The notes beneath the pieces are model-generated. The model was not told the origin of the DNA, made no database searches, and saw nothing but the letters and a program-made list of their open reading frames with translations. Of a stretch of 64,000 bases of DNA, positions 49,262 through 58,630 are shown piece after piece. Origin of the DNA: Hamadaea tsunoensis DSM 44101 (GTDB lineage: Bacteria > Actinomycetota > Actinomycetes > Mycobacteriales > Micromonosporaceae); the NCBI RefSeq assembly GCF_000428945.1, contig NZ_AUAX01000009.1:124001-188000 (forward strand), in the 5' to 3' direction. The first letter of the stretch is position 1, and every line of letters starts with the position of its first letter. The position numbers and the translations under genes are program-made.

Positions 49262-50212
49262 GTGCGAACGGTCGACGCCGCCGGAATGGCCGCCGGGTAC
49301 GCCTTGGACGCCCTCGTCGGCGACCCGCGCCGCTACCATCCCGTCGCCGGGTACGGGCGGGCCGCGACCGCGCTGGAGCGGCTGCTCTACGCGCCCAGCC
49401 AGGCCGACGGGGCGATCTTCACCGGGGTGGCGGTCGGCGTACCGGTGCTGGCCGCGGTCGCGGCGGCGCGCGCGACCCGCCACCGGCCGGTGGCCCGGTT
49501 CGTGCTCGTCACCGCCACGACGTGGGCCGTGCTCGGCGGGCGATCACTGCGCCGCGAGGCCGAGCACATGGCCGACGCCCTGGAGGGCCATGACCTCGCC
49601 GCCGCCCGCGAGCGCATCACGCACCTCGTCGGCCGCGATCCCGCCGCGCTCGACGCCGCCGGACTCGCCCGGGCCACCGTCGAGTCGGTCGCCGAGAACA
49701 CCTCCGACGCCGAGGTCGCGCCGCTGTTCTGGGGCGCGGTCGCGGGCCTGCCCGGCCTCGTCGGCTACCGCGCCGTCAACACGCTCGACGCCATGGTCGG
49801 TCACAGATCCCAGCGGTACGCGCGTTTCGGCACCGCGTCCGCGCGACTCGACGACGCCGCGAACCTGATCCCGTCGCGGCTGACCGCCGTCCTCACCGCG
49901 CTGCGGGCGCCGGTGGTCGGGGGCGGCGTACGCCGGACGGCCGACGTCTGGCTGCGGGACGGGTCGCGGCATCCCTCGCCGAACTCTGGTCAATGCGAGG
50001 CGGCCTTCGCCGGCGCCCTGGGCGTACGCCTCGGTGGCGAGAACGTCTACTTCGGACGGACGGAGACCCGGCCGCATCTCGGCGACGGCGGGAAGCCCGC
50101 GGCCGGCGACGCCCGGCGGGCCGCCCGGCTCAGCGCGGCGGTCGGCGTGGCGGCACTCGGTGTCGCGGTCGCGGGACGCCTGCTGTTCGGCGGCCGGCGG
50201 AGCGGTCGATGA
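49262..50212 (+). CDS. cobD: Adenosylcobinamide-phosphate synthase
   Basis: 316 aa from a GTG at 49262 with AGGAGAG upstream. CobD/CbiB membrane enzyme joins adenosylcobyric acid to aminopropanol (phosphate). Motifs: [80 protein letters not shown] (family hallmark). Four to five hydrophobic segments. It overlaps cobQ by 4 nt (ATGA). Confidence 0.95.
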   Translation: MRTVDAAGMAAGYALDALVGDPRRYHPVAGYGRAATALERLLYAPSQADGAIFTGVAVGVPVLAAVAAARATRHRPVARFVLVTATTWAVLGGRSLRREAEHMADALEGHDLAAARERITHLVGRDPAALDAAGLARATVESVAENTSDAEVAPLFWGAVAGLPGLVGYRAVNTLDAMVGHRSQRYARFGTASARLDDAANLIPSRLTAVLTALRAPVVGGGVRRTADVWLRDGSRHPSPNSGQCEAAFAGALGVRLGGENVYFGRTETRPHLGDGGKPAAGDARRAARLSAAVGVAALGVAVAGRLLFGGRRSGR

Positions 50213-51765
50213 GCGGCGGGCTGCTCGTCGCCGGGACCACGTCCGACGCGGGCAAGAGCGTGGTGACCGCGGGGATCTGCCGCTGGCTGGCCCGGCAGGG
50301 CGTCCGCGTGGCCCCGTTCAAGGCGCAGAACATGTCCAACAACTCGGCCATCGCGATCGGCGCGGACGGCACCGGCGGCGAGATCGGCCGGGCGCAGGCG
50401 TTGCAGGCGGCCGCCTGCGGCCTGGAACCGGATGTGCGCTTCAATCCCGTGCTCCTCAAGCCGGGCAGTGACCTGTCGAGCCAGGTCGTCCTGCTCGGCG
50501 AGGCCGTCGACCACATCACCGCGGCCAACTTCCGGGAGCTGAGGCCGCGGCTCGCGCGTACGGCGTTCGAGACGCTGGCGAGCCTGCGGGCCGAGTACGA
50601 CGTGGTCGTCTGCGAAGGCGCGGGCAGCCCGGCCGAGATCAACCTGCGCGACACGGACTTCGTGAACATGGGTCTCGCCCGGGAGGCCGGGCTGCCGGTG
50701 ATCGTCGTCGGCGACATCGACCGCGGCGGCGTCTTCGCCTCGTTCTACGGCACGCTCGCCCTGCTCGACGCGGCGGATCAGGCGCTCGTGTCCGGCTTCG
50801 TGGTGAACAAGTTCCGCGGCGCGCTCGATCTGCTCCGGCCGGGTCTGTCCACTCTGGAGAGTCTCACCGGCCGCCCGGTCCTCGGTACGCTCCCGTTCGA
50901 CCTCGATCTGTGGCTGGACGCGGAGGACTCGCTCGCGTACGGCCGGGTGCTGGGCCGGCCCGCCGCACCCGTCGGCGACCAGTGGCTGCGCGTCGCGGTC
51001 GTACGCCTTCCGCGCATCTCCAACGCCACCGACGCCGAGGCGCTGGCGCTCGAACCGGGGGTGAGCGTCCGGTTCACGATCGAGCCGGCCGAGATCGCCG
51101 AGGCCGACCTCGTCGTGCTGCCCGGTTCCAAGTCCACAGTGGCCGATCTGGAATGGCTGCGGACCAACGGAATCGACGCAGCCGTACGCGAGCACGCCGC
51201 GGCCGGCAAACCGGTGCTCGGCATCTGCGGCGGCTACCAGATGCTCGCGAGGACGATCCGCGACACCGTCGAGAGCCGGGCGGGCGAGGTCGGCGGGCTC
51301 GGCCTGCTCGACGTCGACGTCACCTTCGAGGAGCGCAAGGTGCTCGGCCGGCCGCACGGCGAGGCGTTGGGCGTACCGGTGGCGGGCTACGAGATCCACC
51401 ACGGCCGGGTCGTGCGGATCGGGGAGGGGCTGAGTCCCTTCGTGGGCGAGGACGGCACCACCGACGGATCCGTCTTCGGTACGCACTGGCACGGCGCCTT
51501 CGAGTCCGACGCGTTCCGCCGGGAGTTCCTGCGCCTGGCGGCCTGGCTGGCGGGCCGGCCGGGATTCGTGGCGGCCGCGGACGTGTCGTTCGCCGCGGCC
51601 CGGCAGGCGACCGTGGACCGGCTGGGGGACATGGTGGCCGAGCATCTCGACACGGACGCGTTGTGGCGGCTCATCGCGCAGGGAGCACCGGCGGGGATGC
51701 CCGCCCTGCCACCGGGCGCCACACAGACCACCGTTCACAGTGGCGCGGGCGAGGGCCGGGCATGA
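50209..51765 (+). CDS. cobQ: Cobyric acid synthase
   Basis: 518 aa. Amidates the b, d, e and g side chains of adenosylcobyrinic acid a,c-diamide using glutamine and ATP. The N-terminal ATPase/dethiobiotin-synthetase-like domain begins [20 protein letters not shown], followed by [13 protein letters not shown]. The C-terminal class I glutaminase-like domain has nucleophile Cys in [11 protein letters not shown] and His in [11 protein letters not shown]. It is in an operon with cobD and the P-loop kinase gene (ATGA overlaps at both ends). Confidence 0.96.
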   Translation: MSGGLLVAGTTSDAGKSVVTAGICRWLARQGVRVAPFKAQNMSNNSAIAIGADGTGGEIGRAQALQAAACGLEPDVRFNPVLLKPGSDLSSQVVLLGEAVDHITAANFRELRPRLARTAFETLASLRAEYDVVVCEGAGSPAEINLRDTDFVNMGLAREAGLPVIVVGDIDRGGVFASFYGTLALLDAADQALVSGFVVNKFRGALDLLRPGLSTLESLTGRPVLGTLPFDLDLWLDAEDSLAYGRVLGRPAAPVGDQWLRVAVVRLPRISNATDAEALALEPGVSVRFTIEPAEIAEADLVVLPGSKSTVADLEWLRTNGIDAAVREHAAAGKPVLGICGGYQMLARTIRDTVESRAGEVGGLGLLDVDVTFEERKVLGRPHGEALGVPVAGYEIHHGRVVRIGEGLSPFVGEDGTTDGSVFGTHWHGAFESDAFRREFLRLAAWLAGRPGFVAAADVSFAAARQATVDRLGDMVAEHLDTDALWRLIAQGAPAGMPALPPGATQTTVHSGAGEGRA

Positions 51766-52391
51766 CCGGTCCGGGCTGGTTCAGATATGTCCTCCGCCTG
51801 GGTCCGGAGACGCCTGGCCGCCTCGCGGAGGACGTCCTCGCGAAACCGCCCCGGGCTGGGCTTACGCGGATCGTCGCCGTGGACGGCCAGAGCGGCGCGG
51901 GCAAGACGCGCTTCGCCGCCGATCTCGCGGCCGCCGTCCGCGACCGCGGGCACACCGTCGACGTCGTACACACCGACGACCTGCTCGACGGCTGGGACGA
52001 CCAGTTCACCTTCTGGGACCGACTCGTGGTGCAGGTGCTGACGCCGCTGCGGGCCGGCCACGCCGGGCACTACTTCCGCTACGACTGGATCGCCGGCCGG
52101 TTCGTCGACGAGCCGACCACGGTGGCGGCCGCCGACGTGGTCATCGTCGAGGGCGTCTCGGTGTCCCGGGCGGCCATGCGGGCGGTCGCCGACCTCACCG
52201 TCTTCTTGCAGATCCCGGCCGAGCTGGCCTGGGAGCGCCTGATCGCGCGGGACCCCGCCGACGCGCTGCCCTTCCTGCGCGCGTGGAAGGCGGCCGAGGG
52301 ACCCTTCTTCACCGCCGACGGGACGTTCCCGGAGGTAGACGTCATGATCGATGCCAGGTTGCCGCATGAACGGCGAAGGCCGACCCCATAG
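51762..52391 (+). CDS. P-loop nucleoside/uridine-kinase-like protein
   Basis: 209 aa; the ATG at 51762 overlaps the cobQ stop. Walker [14 protein letters not shown] at ~40-52, [14 protein letters not shown] and [15 protein letters not shown] resemble uridine kinase/phosphoribulokinase-like proteins; [20 protein letters not shown] is a lid-like region. It may phosphorylate a small molecule. Its place in the cob operon raises the possibility of a B12-related step, but it could simply be coupled by position. No CobU-type Walker/His pattern is visible. Confidence 0.8.
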   Translation: MTGPGWFRYVLRLGPETPGRLAEDVLAKPPRAGLTRIVAVDGQSGAGKTRFAADLAAAVRDRGHTVDVVHTDDLLDGWDDQFTFWDRLVVQVLTPLRAGHAGHYFRYDWIAGRFVDEPTTVAAADVVIVEGVSVSRAAMRAVADLTVFLQIPAELAWERLIARDPADALPFLRAWKAAEGPFFTADGTFPEVDVMIDARLPHERRRPTP

Positions 52392-52401
52392 GATCGAGGT
52401 C

Positions 52402-53772
52402 ATGACAACACCCTCCTTCAGCGACGAGGAGCTGCGCACGGCGATCGCCCGCGAGCTGCCGGGCGTCCGCGCCGATCTCGAACGGCTGGCCCGTATCCCG
52501 GGCATCGCCTTCGAAGGCTTCGACTTCACGCCGCTCGAGCGGTCCGCCGAGGCGGTCGCCGAATTGCTGCGCGGGCTGGGCCTGCAGACCCAGATCGCGC
52601 GGATCGGTGACGGCCACCCGGCCGTGATCGGCGTCAAGCCCGCCCCGCCCGGCGCGCCGACCGTGCTGCTCTACGCCCACCACGACGTCCAGCCCGTCGG
52701 CGACCTGTCCCGCTGGGAGAGCGACCCGTTCGAGCCCGTCGAGCGGGATGGCCGCCTCTACGGCCGCGGCTGCGCCGACGACAAGGCCGGCATCATGGCC
52801 CACGTGGCGGCGCTGCGCGCCTTCGGCTGCGGCACGGCCGACGATCGCGTACCGGTCGGGGTCGTGGTGTTCGTCGAGGGCGAGGAGGAGTTCGGCTCCG
52901 CGTCCCTGCCGGACCTGCTGGAAGCGCACAAGGACACGCTGTCGAGCGACGTCATCGTCATCGCGGACTCCGGCAACTGGGACATCGGCGTACCGGCGCT
53001 GACGACCTCGCTGCGCGGCATCGTGAACCTGTTCGTCGAGGTCAAGGTGCTCAAGCAGGCCGTGCACTCGGGCATGGCCGGCGGCGCCACCCCGGACGCG
53101 CTCATGACGATCGCGCGGCTGCTGGCCACGCTGCACGACGACAACGGCGACGTCGCCGTCGACGGTCTCGTGTCGACCTCCGCCGCGCCGCTGGACTACC
53201 CCGAGGACCGGTTCCGCGAGGAGACCGGCATCCTCGACGGCGTCGAGCTCATCGGCACCGGCCGGATCGTCGAGCGGCTGTGGACCAAGCCCGCGATCTC
53301 CGTGCTCGCCATCGACGCGCCGCCGACCGCGGGCGCGCCCAACGCCGTGATCCCGACGGCCAAGGCCAAGATCAGCGTACGCCTCGCGCCGGGGGACGAC
53401 CGCCGCCGCGCGTACGCGACTCTGAAGGCGCACCTGGAGAAGCACGCGCCCTGGGGAGCCCGGGTGACGGTGAGCTTCGAGCACGACGGCGACCCCATCG
53501 TGATCGAGGCGACCGGGCCGGCCTACGACGCCGCCCGCTCGGCGTTCAAGGCGGCGTGGGACGGCACCGAGCCGGTGGACATCGGCGTCGGCGGGTCGAT
53601 CCCGTTCATCGCGACCTTCAAGGAGGCGTTCCCCGACGCGGCGGTCCTGGTGACCGGTGTGGAGGACCCGTTCTCCAAGGCGCACGGCCCCAACGAGAGC
53701 CTGCACCTCGGTGAGTTCGAGAAGGTCTGCCTGGCCGAGGCCATGCTGCTGCGCAACGTCGCGGCGCTCTGA
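52402..53772 (+). CDS. M20-family dipeptidase
   Basis: 456 aa. Di-zinc peptidase: first metal His in LLYAHHDVQPVGD, bridging Asp in GRGCADDKAGIMAHVAAL, catalytic Glu-Glu in FVEGEEEFGS, and His in AHGPNESLHLGEFEK near the C-terminus. A lid domain with VHSGMAGG is present. It resembles PepV/CNDP-type dipeptidases acting on small peptides. Starts 10 nt after the P-loop gene; may be the last gene of that operon. Confidence 0.93.
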   Translation: MTTPSFSDEELRTAIARELPGVRADLERLARIPGIAFEGFDFTPLERSAEAVAELLRGLGLQTQIARIGDGHPAVIGVKPAPPGAPTVLLYAHHDVQPVGDLSRWESDPFEPVERDGRLYGRGCADDKAGIMAHVAALRAFGCGTADDRVPVGVVVFVEGEEEFGSASLPDLLEAHKDTLSSDVIVIADSGNWDIGVPALTTSLRGIVNLFVEVKVLKQAVHSGMAGGATPDALMTIARLLATLHDDNGDVAVDGLVSTSAAPLDYPEDRFREETGILDGVELIGTGRIVERLWTKPAISVLAIDAPPTAGAPNAVIPTAKAKISVRLAPGDDRRRAYATLKAHLEKHAPWGARVTVSFEHDGDPIVIEATGPAYDAARSAFKAAWDGTEPVDIGVGGSIPFIATFKEAFPDAAVLVTGVEDPFSKAHGPNESLHLGEFEKVCLAEAMLLRNVAAL

Positions 53773-53786
53773 CGCGCGAGCGTTCC

Positions 53787-53819
53787 GAGCCCGGTGCCCT
53801 CGTGGAGGGGACCGGGCTC
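53787..53819. terminator. Bidirectional hairpin between convergent genes
   Basis: GAGCCCGGT and ACCGGGCTC form a perfect 9-bp stem around a 15-nt loop, 14 nt after the M20 peptidase stop and 7 nt before the end of the convergent gene. Confidence 0.65.
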
Positions 53820-53826
53820 GCCGCGT

Positions 53827-54441
53827 CTACAGGGCGGCCAGCGACCGCACGTAGTTGATCTGGCTGTTCAGGCTCGCGGCCTGCGCCTGATTCGCGACCG
53901 GGATGTAGGCGACGTAGTGCCGCCCGCCACTGGTCACGCTGACCACCGACTGTCCTGTGTAGTACGTCTCCCGGGCCAGCAGGAACAGGAAGTTCAGCAG
54001 CGGCATGCAGAAGAACGTGAGGATCGTCAGCACGATCGCCCAGGTCGGGATCTTGGTGTGGGCCTGGCGCTGGTCGGTGACGAGCCACTGGGAGCGGCGC
54101 AGCGGCATCTCGCCGGCCGGCGTGTAGATCGTCGTCGAGCTGACCGCGATCTCGCCGATCCGCGCCACGATCGGCGGCGGCGTGCCGGGTGCCGGAACCG
54201 GTGCGGGGACGATCGCGTTCGACGGCCGGGCCGGCGGCGGGGCGGCAGGAGCCGGCGGCTGCACGGGCGGAGCCGGCGGCTGTACGGGTGCGACCGGTGC
54301 GGCCGGCGGCGGCGCGTACGGCCCGATGGCGTACGCGGGCATCGTGTCGGCGTACGGGTCCTGGGGTGGCAGGTGCCCGTGCGGCTCACCGTGCGACGGC
54401 GGTATCGGCTCGGTGGGCAGCGGGAGGGTGGGCTCGGGCAT
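53827..54441 (-). CDS. Pro-rich membrane protein
   Basis: 204 aa. A Pro/Ala/Val-rich N-terminal half (~1-92), then a small domain (IGEIAVSSTTIYTPAGEMPL, RRSQWLVTDQRQAHTKI) and a transmembrane helix (TWAIVLTILTFFCMPLLNFL), followed by ~50 residues with GQSVVSVTSGGRHYVAYIPV. Actinobacterial proteins with this layout are uncharacterised. It follows the SURF1 gene by 10 nt, so it is probably in its operon. Confidence 0.8.
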   Translation of the reverse strand: MPEPTLPLPTEPIPPSHGEPHGHLPPQDPYADTMPAYAIGPYAPPPAAPVAPVQPPAPPVQPPAPAAPPPARPSNAIVPAPVPAPGTPPPIVARIGEIAVSSTTIYTPAGEMPLRRSQWLVTDQRQAHTKIPTWAIVLTILTFFCMPLLNFLFLLARETYYTGQSVVSVTSGGRHYVAYIPVANQAQAASLNSQINYVRSLAAL

Positions 54442-54451
54442 GCCTCACAGG

Positions 54452-55249
54452 TTAAGCGACGGGCGCCGCCGTGCGAGAGGCCTCGGTGGGCGTACCCGCG
54501 AGACCTTCCAGGTGCTCCTTGCGCAGCAGGTAGCCGAACCCGAACAGGGTCAGGCCGGCGAAGAGCCACCACTGCACCACGTACGCGGCGTTCTGCCAGG
54601 CGTTCTCGTCGTCGACCGGGATCGGCTGCGACGTCGCGCCCGGGCTTCCGTCGACCGCCAGGAGGTAGCCGTCGTAGACCGCGTACTTGTCGAGGAACCG
54701 GGCGACGGGTCCGGTCGCCACCCGGCGGATCTCGGTCCGGCCGTCGACCTGGACCGTGTCGGTGCCACCGCTCTCGGACGGGTGCACCCGGGCGGTGATG
54801 GTCACGGACCCGGTCGGCGCCGCCGGGACCGAGGGCGCGACGGTCGGCCCCTTCGGGCTCGGCGGGATCCAGCCCCGGTCGACCAGGAAGGTCGTACCGT
54901 CGGCGGTCACCAGCGGTGTGATCACCTCGAAGCCCACCGTGCTGTCCACCGTCCGGTTGCGGACGAGCAGCTCACCGGCACTGTCATAGGTGCCGGTGAC
55001 GGTCACCCGCCGCCAGGCCGCGTCGTCGGGCAGGGCCGGTCCGACCGAACCGGGCCCGTCCGCCGGGCGGGGGAGCAACCGGTCCGCCGGGACGGCCGCG
55101 CCGGTCTCGCCCGCGTGGATCCGATCGTTGATCGCCGACCGCTCCTCGTAGCGGTGCAGCTGCCACCGGCCGAGGAAAACCATCGTCGCGGCGAGCGCGA
55201 GGGCGGCCAGCAGCAGCCCGAGCCACCGGGGGGTCAGCAAGGTACGCAC
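54452..55249 (-). CDS. SURF1 family cytochrome oxidase assembly protein
   Basis: 265 aa. Two transmembrane helices flank a large external domain, the SURF1 layout: N-terminal RWLGLLLAALALAATMVFLG followed by RWQLHR, and C-terminal VVQWWLFAGLTLFGFGYLLR. Internal signatures: RRVTVTGTYD, FEVITPLVTADGTTFLVDRG and WIPPS. It assists haem a insertion or assembly of aa3 cytochrome oxidase. No oxidase genes are adjacent. Confidence 0.92.
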   Translation of the reverse strand: MRTLLTPRWLGLLLAALALAATMVFLGRWQLHRYEERSAINDRIHAGETGAAVPADRLLPRPADGPGSVGPALPDDAAWRRVTVTGTYDSAGELLVRNRTVDSTVGFEVITPLVTADGTTFLVDRGWIPPSPKGPTVAPSVPAAPTGSVTITARVHPSESGGTDTVQVDGRTEIRRVATGPVARFLDKYAVYDGYLLAVDGSPGATSQPIPVDDENAWQNAAYVVQWWLFAGLTLFGFGYLLRKEHLEGLAGTPTEASRTAAPVA

Positions 55250-55337
55250 CGGTCGAGCGTACCGACACGCCGGAAATTGCCGGACGGTGCCAGGGCTCGG
55301 CCGTCAAGACGTCGAGATATGTGACCCGTATCACCGA

Positions 55338-55374
55338 TTGCCAGTACTCTCACAGCGCACCTTAGGCTGACCTA
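55338..55374 (+). promoter_or_regulatory. Possible promoter/iron-box-like site upstream of GNAT gene
   Basis: TTGCCA (55338-55343) and TAGGCT (55363-55368) with a 19-nt spacer; TTAGGCTGACCTA (55362-55374) resembles the inner part of an IdeR/DmdR iron box but the left outer half does not match. It is ~165 nt before the GNAT start; the 288-bp gap holds no other feature. Confidence 0.3.
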
Positions 55375-55537
55375 CCGGCATCGTCCGGAACAGTTGGGTA
55401 AGGTGCCCAGTGGCCTCCCAGGTCGCCGGTCTGCCAAGGCCCGACGGGTCTTCGAGGCCACTCGAAGTCATGGGCGTACAGCGTCACCCATCAACGGCCT
55501 GGCGGCCCACGGCGCACCCCGAGCGATCGGAGCTGGC

Positions 55538-56104
55538 ATGTCGGAAGTTGCGATCAGGCGCTTCCCCACCCTCACGGTGGCGACTCCACGGCTGGACGTG
55601 CGCCCCCTCGACGCCGACGACGCGAAGCCCGTCGGCGAGGTGTTCGGCGACAAACTGGTCCAGCGGTGGCTGCCGTTCCCCAGCGAGTTCGGCCAGATCG
55701 AGGGCCGGGCGTGGTGCACCGAACTGGCCACCGAGCGGCGCGACAGCGGCCAGGGCGACCACTACGGGATCGTCCGGCGCGAGGACGGCGCCTTCATCGG
55801 CTGCCTGTGGACGAAGCGCACGGACTGGGCGTCGCGGGTGACCGAGGTCTCGTACGCGATCTCCTCCGACATGCGCGGCTTCGGCTTCGCACCGGAGGCG
55901 GTGGACGCGCTGAGCCTCGCGCTCGTCCTGGAGCACGGCTTCCAGCGGATCGAGCTGCGAGTGGCGCCCGGCAACCTGCCCTCGCGCCGGGTGGCGGAGA
56001 AGGCGGGCTTCATCTACGAGGGGCTGCTGCGCAACGCGGGCTTCGTCCACAGCGGCCGGGTCGACCTCGAAGTCTGGTCCCTGGTCGCCGCCGACCTCAA
56101 GTAA
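55538..56104 (+). CDS. GNAT-family N-acetyltransferase (RimJ/RimL-like)
   Basis: 188 aa from the ATG at 55538 after GGAGCTGGC. RimJ/L type: TPRLDVRPLDADDAKPVGEV, GDHYGIVRREDGAFIGCLWT, SYAISSDMRGFGFAPEAVDA (acetyl-CoA pyrophosphate loop; the usual RGxGxG reads RGFGFA) and LRVAPGNLPSRRVAEKAGFI. It probably acetylates a ribosomal protein N-terminus or a small amine. Confidence 0.88.
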   Translation: MSEVAIRRFPTLTVATPRLDVRPLDADDAKPVGEVFGDKLVQRWLPFPSEFGQIEGRAWCTELATERRDSGQGDHYGIVRREDGAFIGCLWTKRTDWASRVTEVSYAISSDMRGFGFAPEAVDALSLALVLEHGFQRIELRVAPGNLPSRRVAEKAGFIYEGLLRNAGFVHSGRVDLEVWSLVAADLK

Positions 56105-56182
56105 CCCCGGCGCACGCCCGACCCCCGCGCACGCCCGACCCCGCGCACGCCCGACCCCGCGTACGCCCGACCCCGCGTACGC

Positions 56183-56263
56183 CAAGATCCCGCTTGGATC
56201 AGGGAAATCACCCGAATCTTGGGCCATGATTCGGGTGACAACCGTGATCCAAACGGGATCTTG
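56183..56263. repeat. Family A palindromic repeat, copy 2
   Basis: Outer arms CAAGATCCCGCTTGGATCA and TGATCCAAACGGGATCTTG (one mismatch) and inner arms TCACCCGAATC/GATTCGGGTGA around TTGGGCCAT. It lies between the convergent GNAT and PBP genes. A short direct-repeat tract of CGCACGCCCGACCC units precedes it (56112-56182). Confidence 0.88.
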
Positions 56264-56293
56264 CCTTCGGGCCGTCTTCGGGCCGTCTTCGGA

Positions 56294-58516
56294 CTACCTG
56301 GGCTTCTTCTTGGGCTTGGCCGGCGACTTGGGCGCCTCGACATACTTGGCCCCGCCGACGATCGCCCCGGACGGCGGCGTGAAGTAGTGCACCGGAGTGT
56401 TCGCCAGCGCGTCCTTGAGCGTCAGGACCGCCGCGTTGATCGGCACGTTGTAGTTCCAGTCGCCGACGACGTTGAACGGATTGTCCGGGTCGGCCATGAA
56501 ACTCGCCGCCGCCAGCTCCGGCGTGAACCCGACGAACCACGCCGCCCGGGTGTCGTCCGTCGTACCGGTCTTGCCGGCGATCGGCCGTCCGAGCAGGTTG
56601 TACGGGAGGCTGCCGGTCGTGTTCCAGCTGCCGCAGCTGGCGCGGGCGGCGCCGTAGCCGGTGACGCAGCGGGCGGCGTCGGTGGCGGCCCGGGCGACCT
56701 GGGGGTCGACGACCTGCTTGCACTGCGGCGCGGCGGCCATCACCGAATCCCCGTCGGCGTTGGTGTACGTCGCCGGCGTACCGTCCGGCTTCCAGATCTC
56801 CATGACCGGGCGGGCCTTGCAGTAGAGGCCGTCCCCGGCGACGGCCGCGTACGCGGTGGCCATCTCGAGCGGCGTCGTGTCGGCCACGCCCAGGGTGAAC
56901 GCGCCCCAGGTCCGGCTGCGCGGGTAGGTCGCCATCATCGTGTCGACGTCGTTGTGCCACGTCAGGCCCAGGCTCTCGGCCATCTTCACGACGTTGTCCG
57001 CGCCGACGGCCTGTTCCAGCTGGACGAAGTACGTGTTCACCGACTTGCCGAAGCCGGTCCACATGTTCTGCGTACCGGTCATGGCCGCGGAGGCGTTGGA
57101 CGGGCACCAGTGGCCGCCGCCGCACGAACCGCGTTCACCCCAGCCCGCGAAGTACTTGGAGACATAGGTGTTCGGCGCGTAGAACGACTGCGTCAGCTTC
57201 ATGCCGGACTGCAGCGCGGCGAGCATCGTGAACATCTTGAACGTCGAACCGGCCTGGTATCCGGCGGGGGACAGGCCACCGCCGTCGAGCGGGTTCACGG
57301 TGTTGGGATAGTTGCCCTTGATGTTGGCGTTCGCCTTGTTGTAGTCGGAGTTCGTGCCGTTCTGGGACTGGTCCAGCGAGTAGTAGCGGTTGATCCCCAT
57401 CGCCTTGATCAGCCCGGTACGCGGCTCCACCAGCACCACGCCGTTCGCGAACACGCTGCTCTTGCTGACGCCGATGTTGCGTTGGGCGGCCGCCTGGATC
57501 CTGGGATCGATGCTCGTGACGACGCGGTAGCCGCCGCGGCGCAGGTTGCTCTCGCGTTCGGCCGCGTTCTTGCCGAAGGCCGGTTGCTCCATCCACCACT
57601 CTTTGAACACGTCGCAGAAGTAGCCGAAGCTGTTGATGTTGTTGGGGATCGAGACGCAGTCGTTCGGCGGGTTCGTGATCTTCAGCTTGATCGGCTGCTT
57701 CTCCGCCGCCGTCGCCTCGCTCGCCTGCAGGTAGCCGAGGTCGACCATGCGCTTGAGGACGTAGTTGCGCCGCTCGGTGGCCGGACCCGGGTCGGAGTTC
57801 GCGGGGTCGTAGAGCGAGGGCGCCTGCACCAGGCCGGCCAGGGTCGCCGCCTCGGACGGGGTGAGGTCCTTCGGGCTCTTCGAGAAGAAGATCTGCGACG
57901 CCGCGAAGATGCCGTACGCGCGGTGCCCGAAGTACGCGACGTTCAGGTACCGCTCGAGGATCTCCTGCTTGCTCAGCTGCTTCTCGAGCTCGATGGCGAG
58001 CCGGATCTCGCGGATCTTCCGGCCGGAGGTCTGCTCGGTGGCGTCCTTGACCTCCTCGGGCGTCTGCGCCCCGTCGCGGAGAGTCGCGCGGACGTACTGC
58101 ATCGTCAGGGTGGACGCGCCCTGCGTGACCTCGCCGTTGTTGTGGTTGGCCACGAACGCGCGGGCGATGCCCTTCACGTCGACGCCGTTGTGCTCGTAGA
58201 AACGGGCGTCTTCGGCGGCCACGATCGCATGCTGGATGTTCTCCGACATGTCGTTGATCGACGTGTACTTCCGGTGCTCTTCATAGAACGTCGTCAGCAG
58301 CGTCTTGTTGTCGCTCGCGTACACGTAGGTGGTCTGGGCGGGCGGCTGGACGTGCAGGTCGCTCGGCAGCGAGGTGTACCAGTCGACACCGGATTTCACG
58401 CCCAGCCCGCCGACCGCGGCCAGCGGGTAGGTCACCGCGGCGACGATCACGCCCGAGATCAGGCCGGCGCGGAGGATGGGAGCTAGTCGGCCGCCAGCGG
58501 CGAGGGTGCGCTTCAT
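56294..58516 (-). CDS. Bifunctional penicillin-binding protein (class A PBP)
   Basis: 740 aa from the ATG at 58516 with GGACGAG upstream (an ATG at 58537 is an alternative). N-terminal transmembrane anchor; GT51 glycosyltransferase (~85-260) with catalytic Glu102 in AAEDARFYEHNGVD, QGASTLTMQYVR, RKIREIRLAIELEKQLSKQE and YLNVAYFGHRAYG. Transpeptidase (~355-700) with Ser424-x-x-Lys427 (GSTFKMF), Ser492-Val-Asn494 and KTGT. It polymerises and cross-links peptidoglycan. The C-terminal tail is Lys/Pro-rich (APKSPAKPKKKPR). Confidence 0.95.
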   Translation of the reverse strand: MKRTLAAGGRLAPILRAGLISGVIVAAVTYPLAAVGGLGVKSGVDWYTSLPSDLHVQPPAQTTYVYASDNKTLLTTFYEEHRKYTSINDMSENIQHAIVAAEDARFYEHNGVDVKGIARAFVANHNNGEVTQGASTLTMQYVRATLRDGAQTPEEVKDATEQTSGRKIREIRLAIELEKQLSKQEILERYLNVAYFGHRAYGIFAASQIFFSKSPKDLTPSEAATLAGLVQAPSLYDPANSDPGPATERRNYVLKRMVDLGYLQASEATAAEKQPIKLKITNPPNDCVSIPNNINSFGYFCDVFKEWWMEQPAFGKNAAERESNLRRGGYRVVTSIDPRIQAAAQRNIGVSKSSVFANGVVLVEPRTGLIKAMGINRYYSLDQSQNGTNSDYNKANANIKGNYPNTVNPLDGGGLSPAGYQAGSTFKMFTMLAALQSGMKLTQSFYAPNTYVSKYFAGWGERGSCGGGHWCPSNASAAMTGTQNMWTGFGKSVNTYFVQLEQAVGADNVVKMAESLGLTWHNDVDTMMATYPRSRTWGAFTLGVADTTPLEMATAYAAVAGDGLYCKARPVMEIWKPDGTPATYTNADGDSVMAAAPQCKQVVDPQVARAATDAARCVTGYGAARASCGSWNTTGSLPYNLLGRPIAGKTGTTDDTRAAWFVGFTPELAAASFMADPDNPFNVVGDWNYNVPINAAVLTLKDALANTPVHYFTPPSGAIVGGAKYVEAPKSPAKPKKKPR

Positions 58517-58630
58517 CACTCGTCCAAGGTAGGACATGTCACGGTATGAAGTGATTGAAAGCGACAAACGGCGCGGAGGAAACAACGCCTGGGTCAACTT
58601 GTCGACACAGCATCTGGTTACCCTCCGATC

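Noticed and set aside
56112-56182. Short tandem CGCACGCCCGACCC-like units
   Set aside because: Only a few imperfect copies after the GNAT stop; too short to treat as a functional array.
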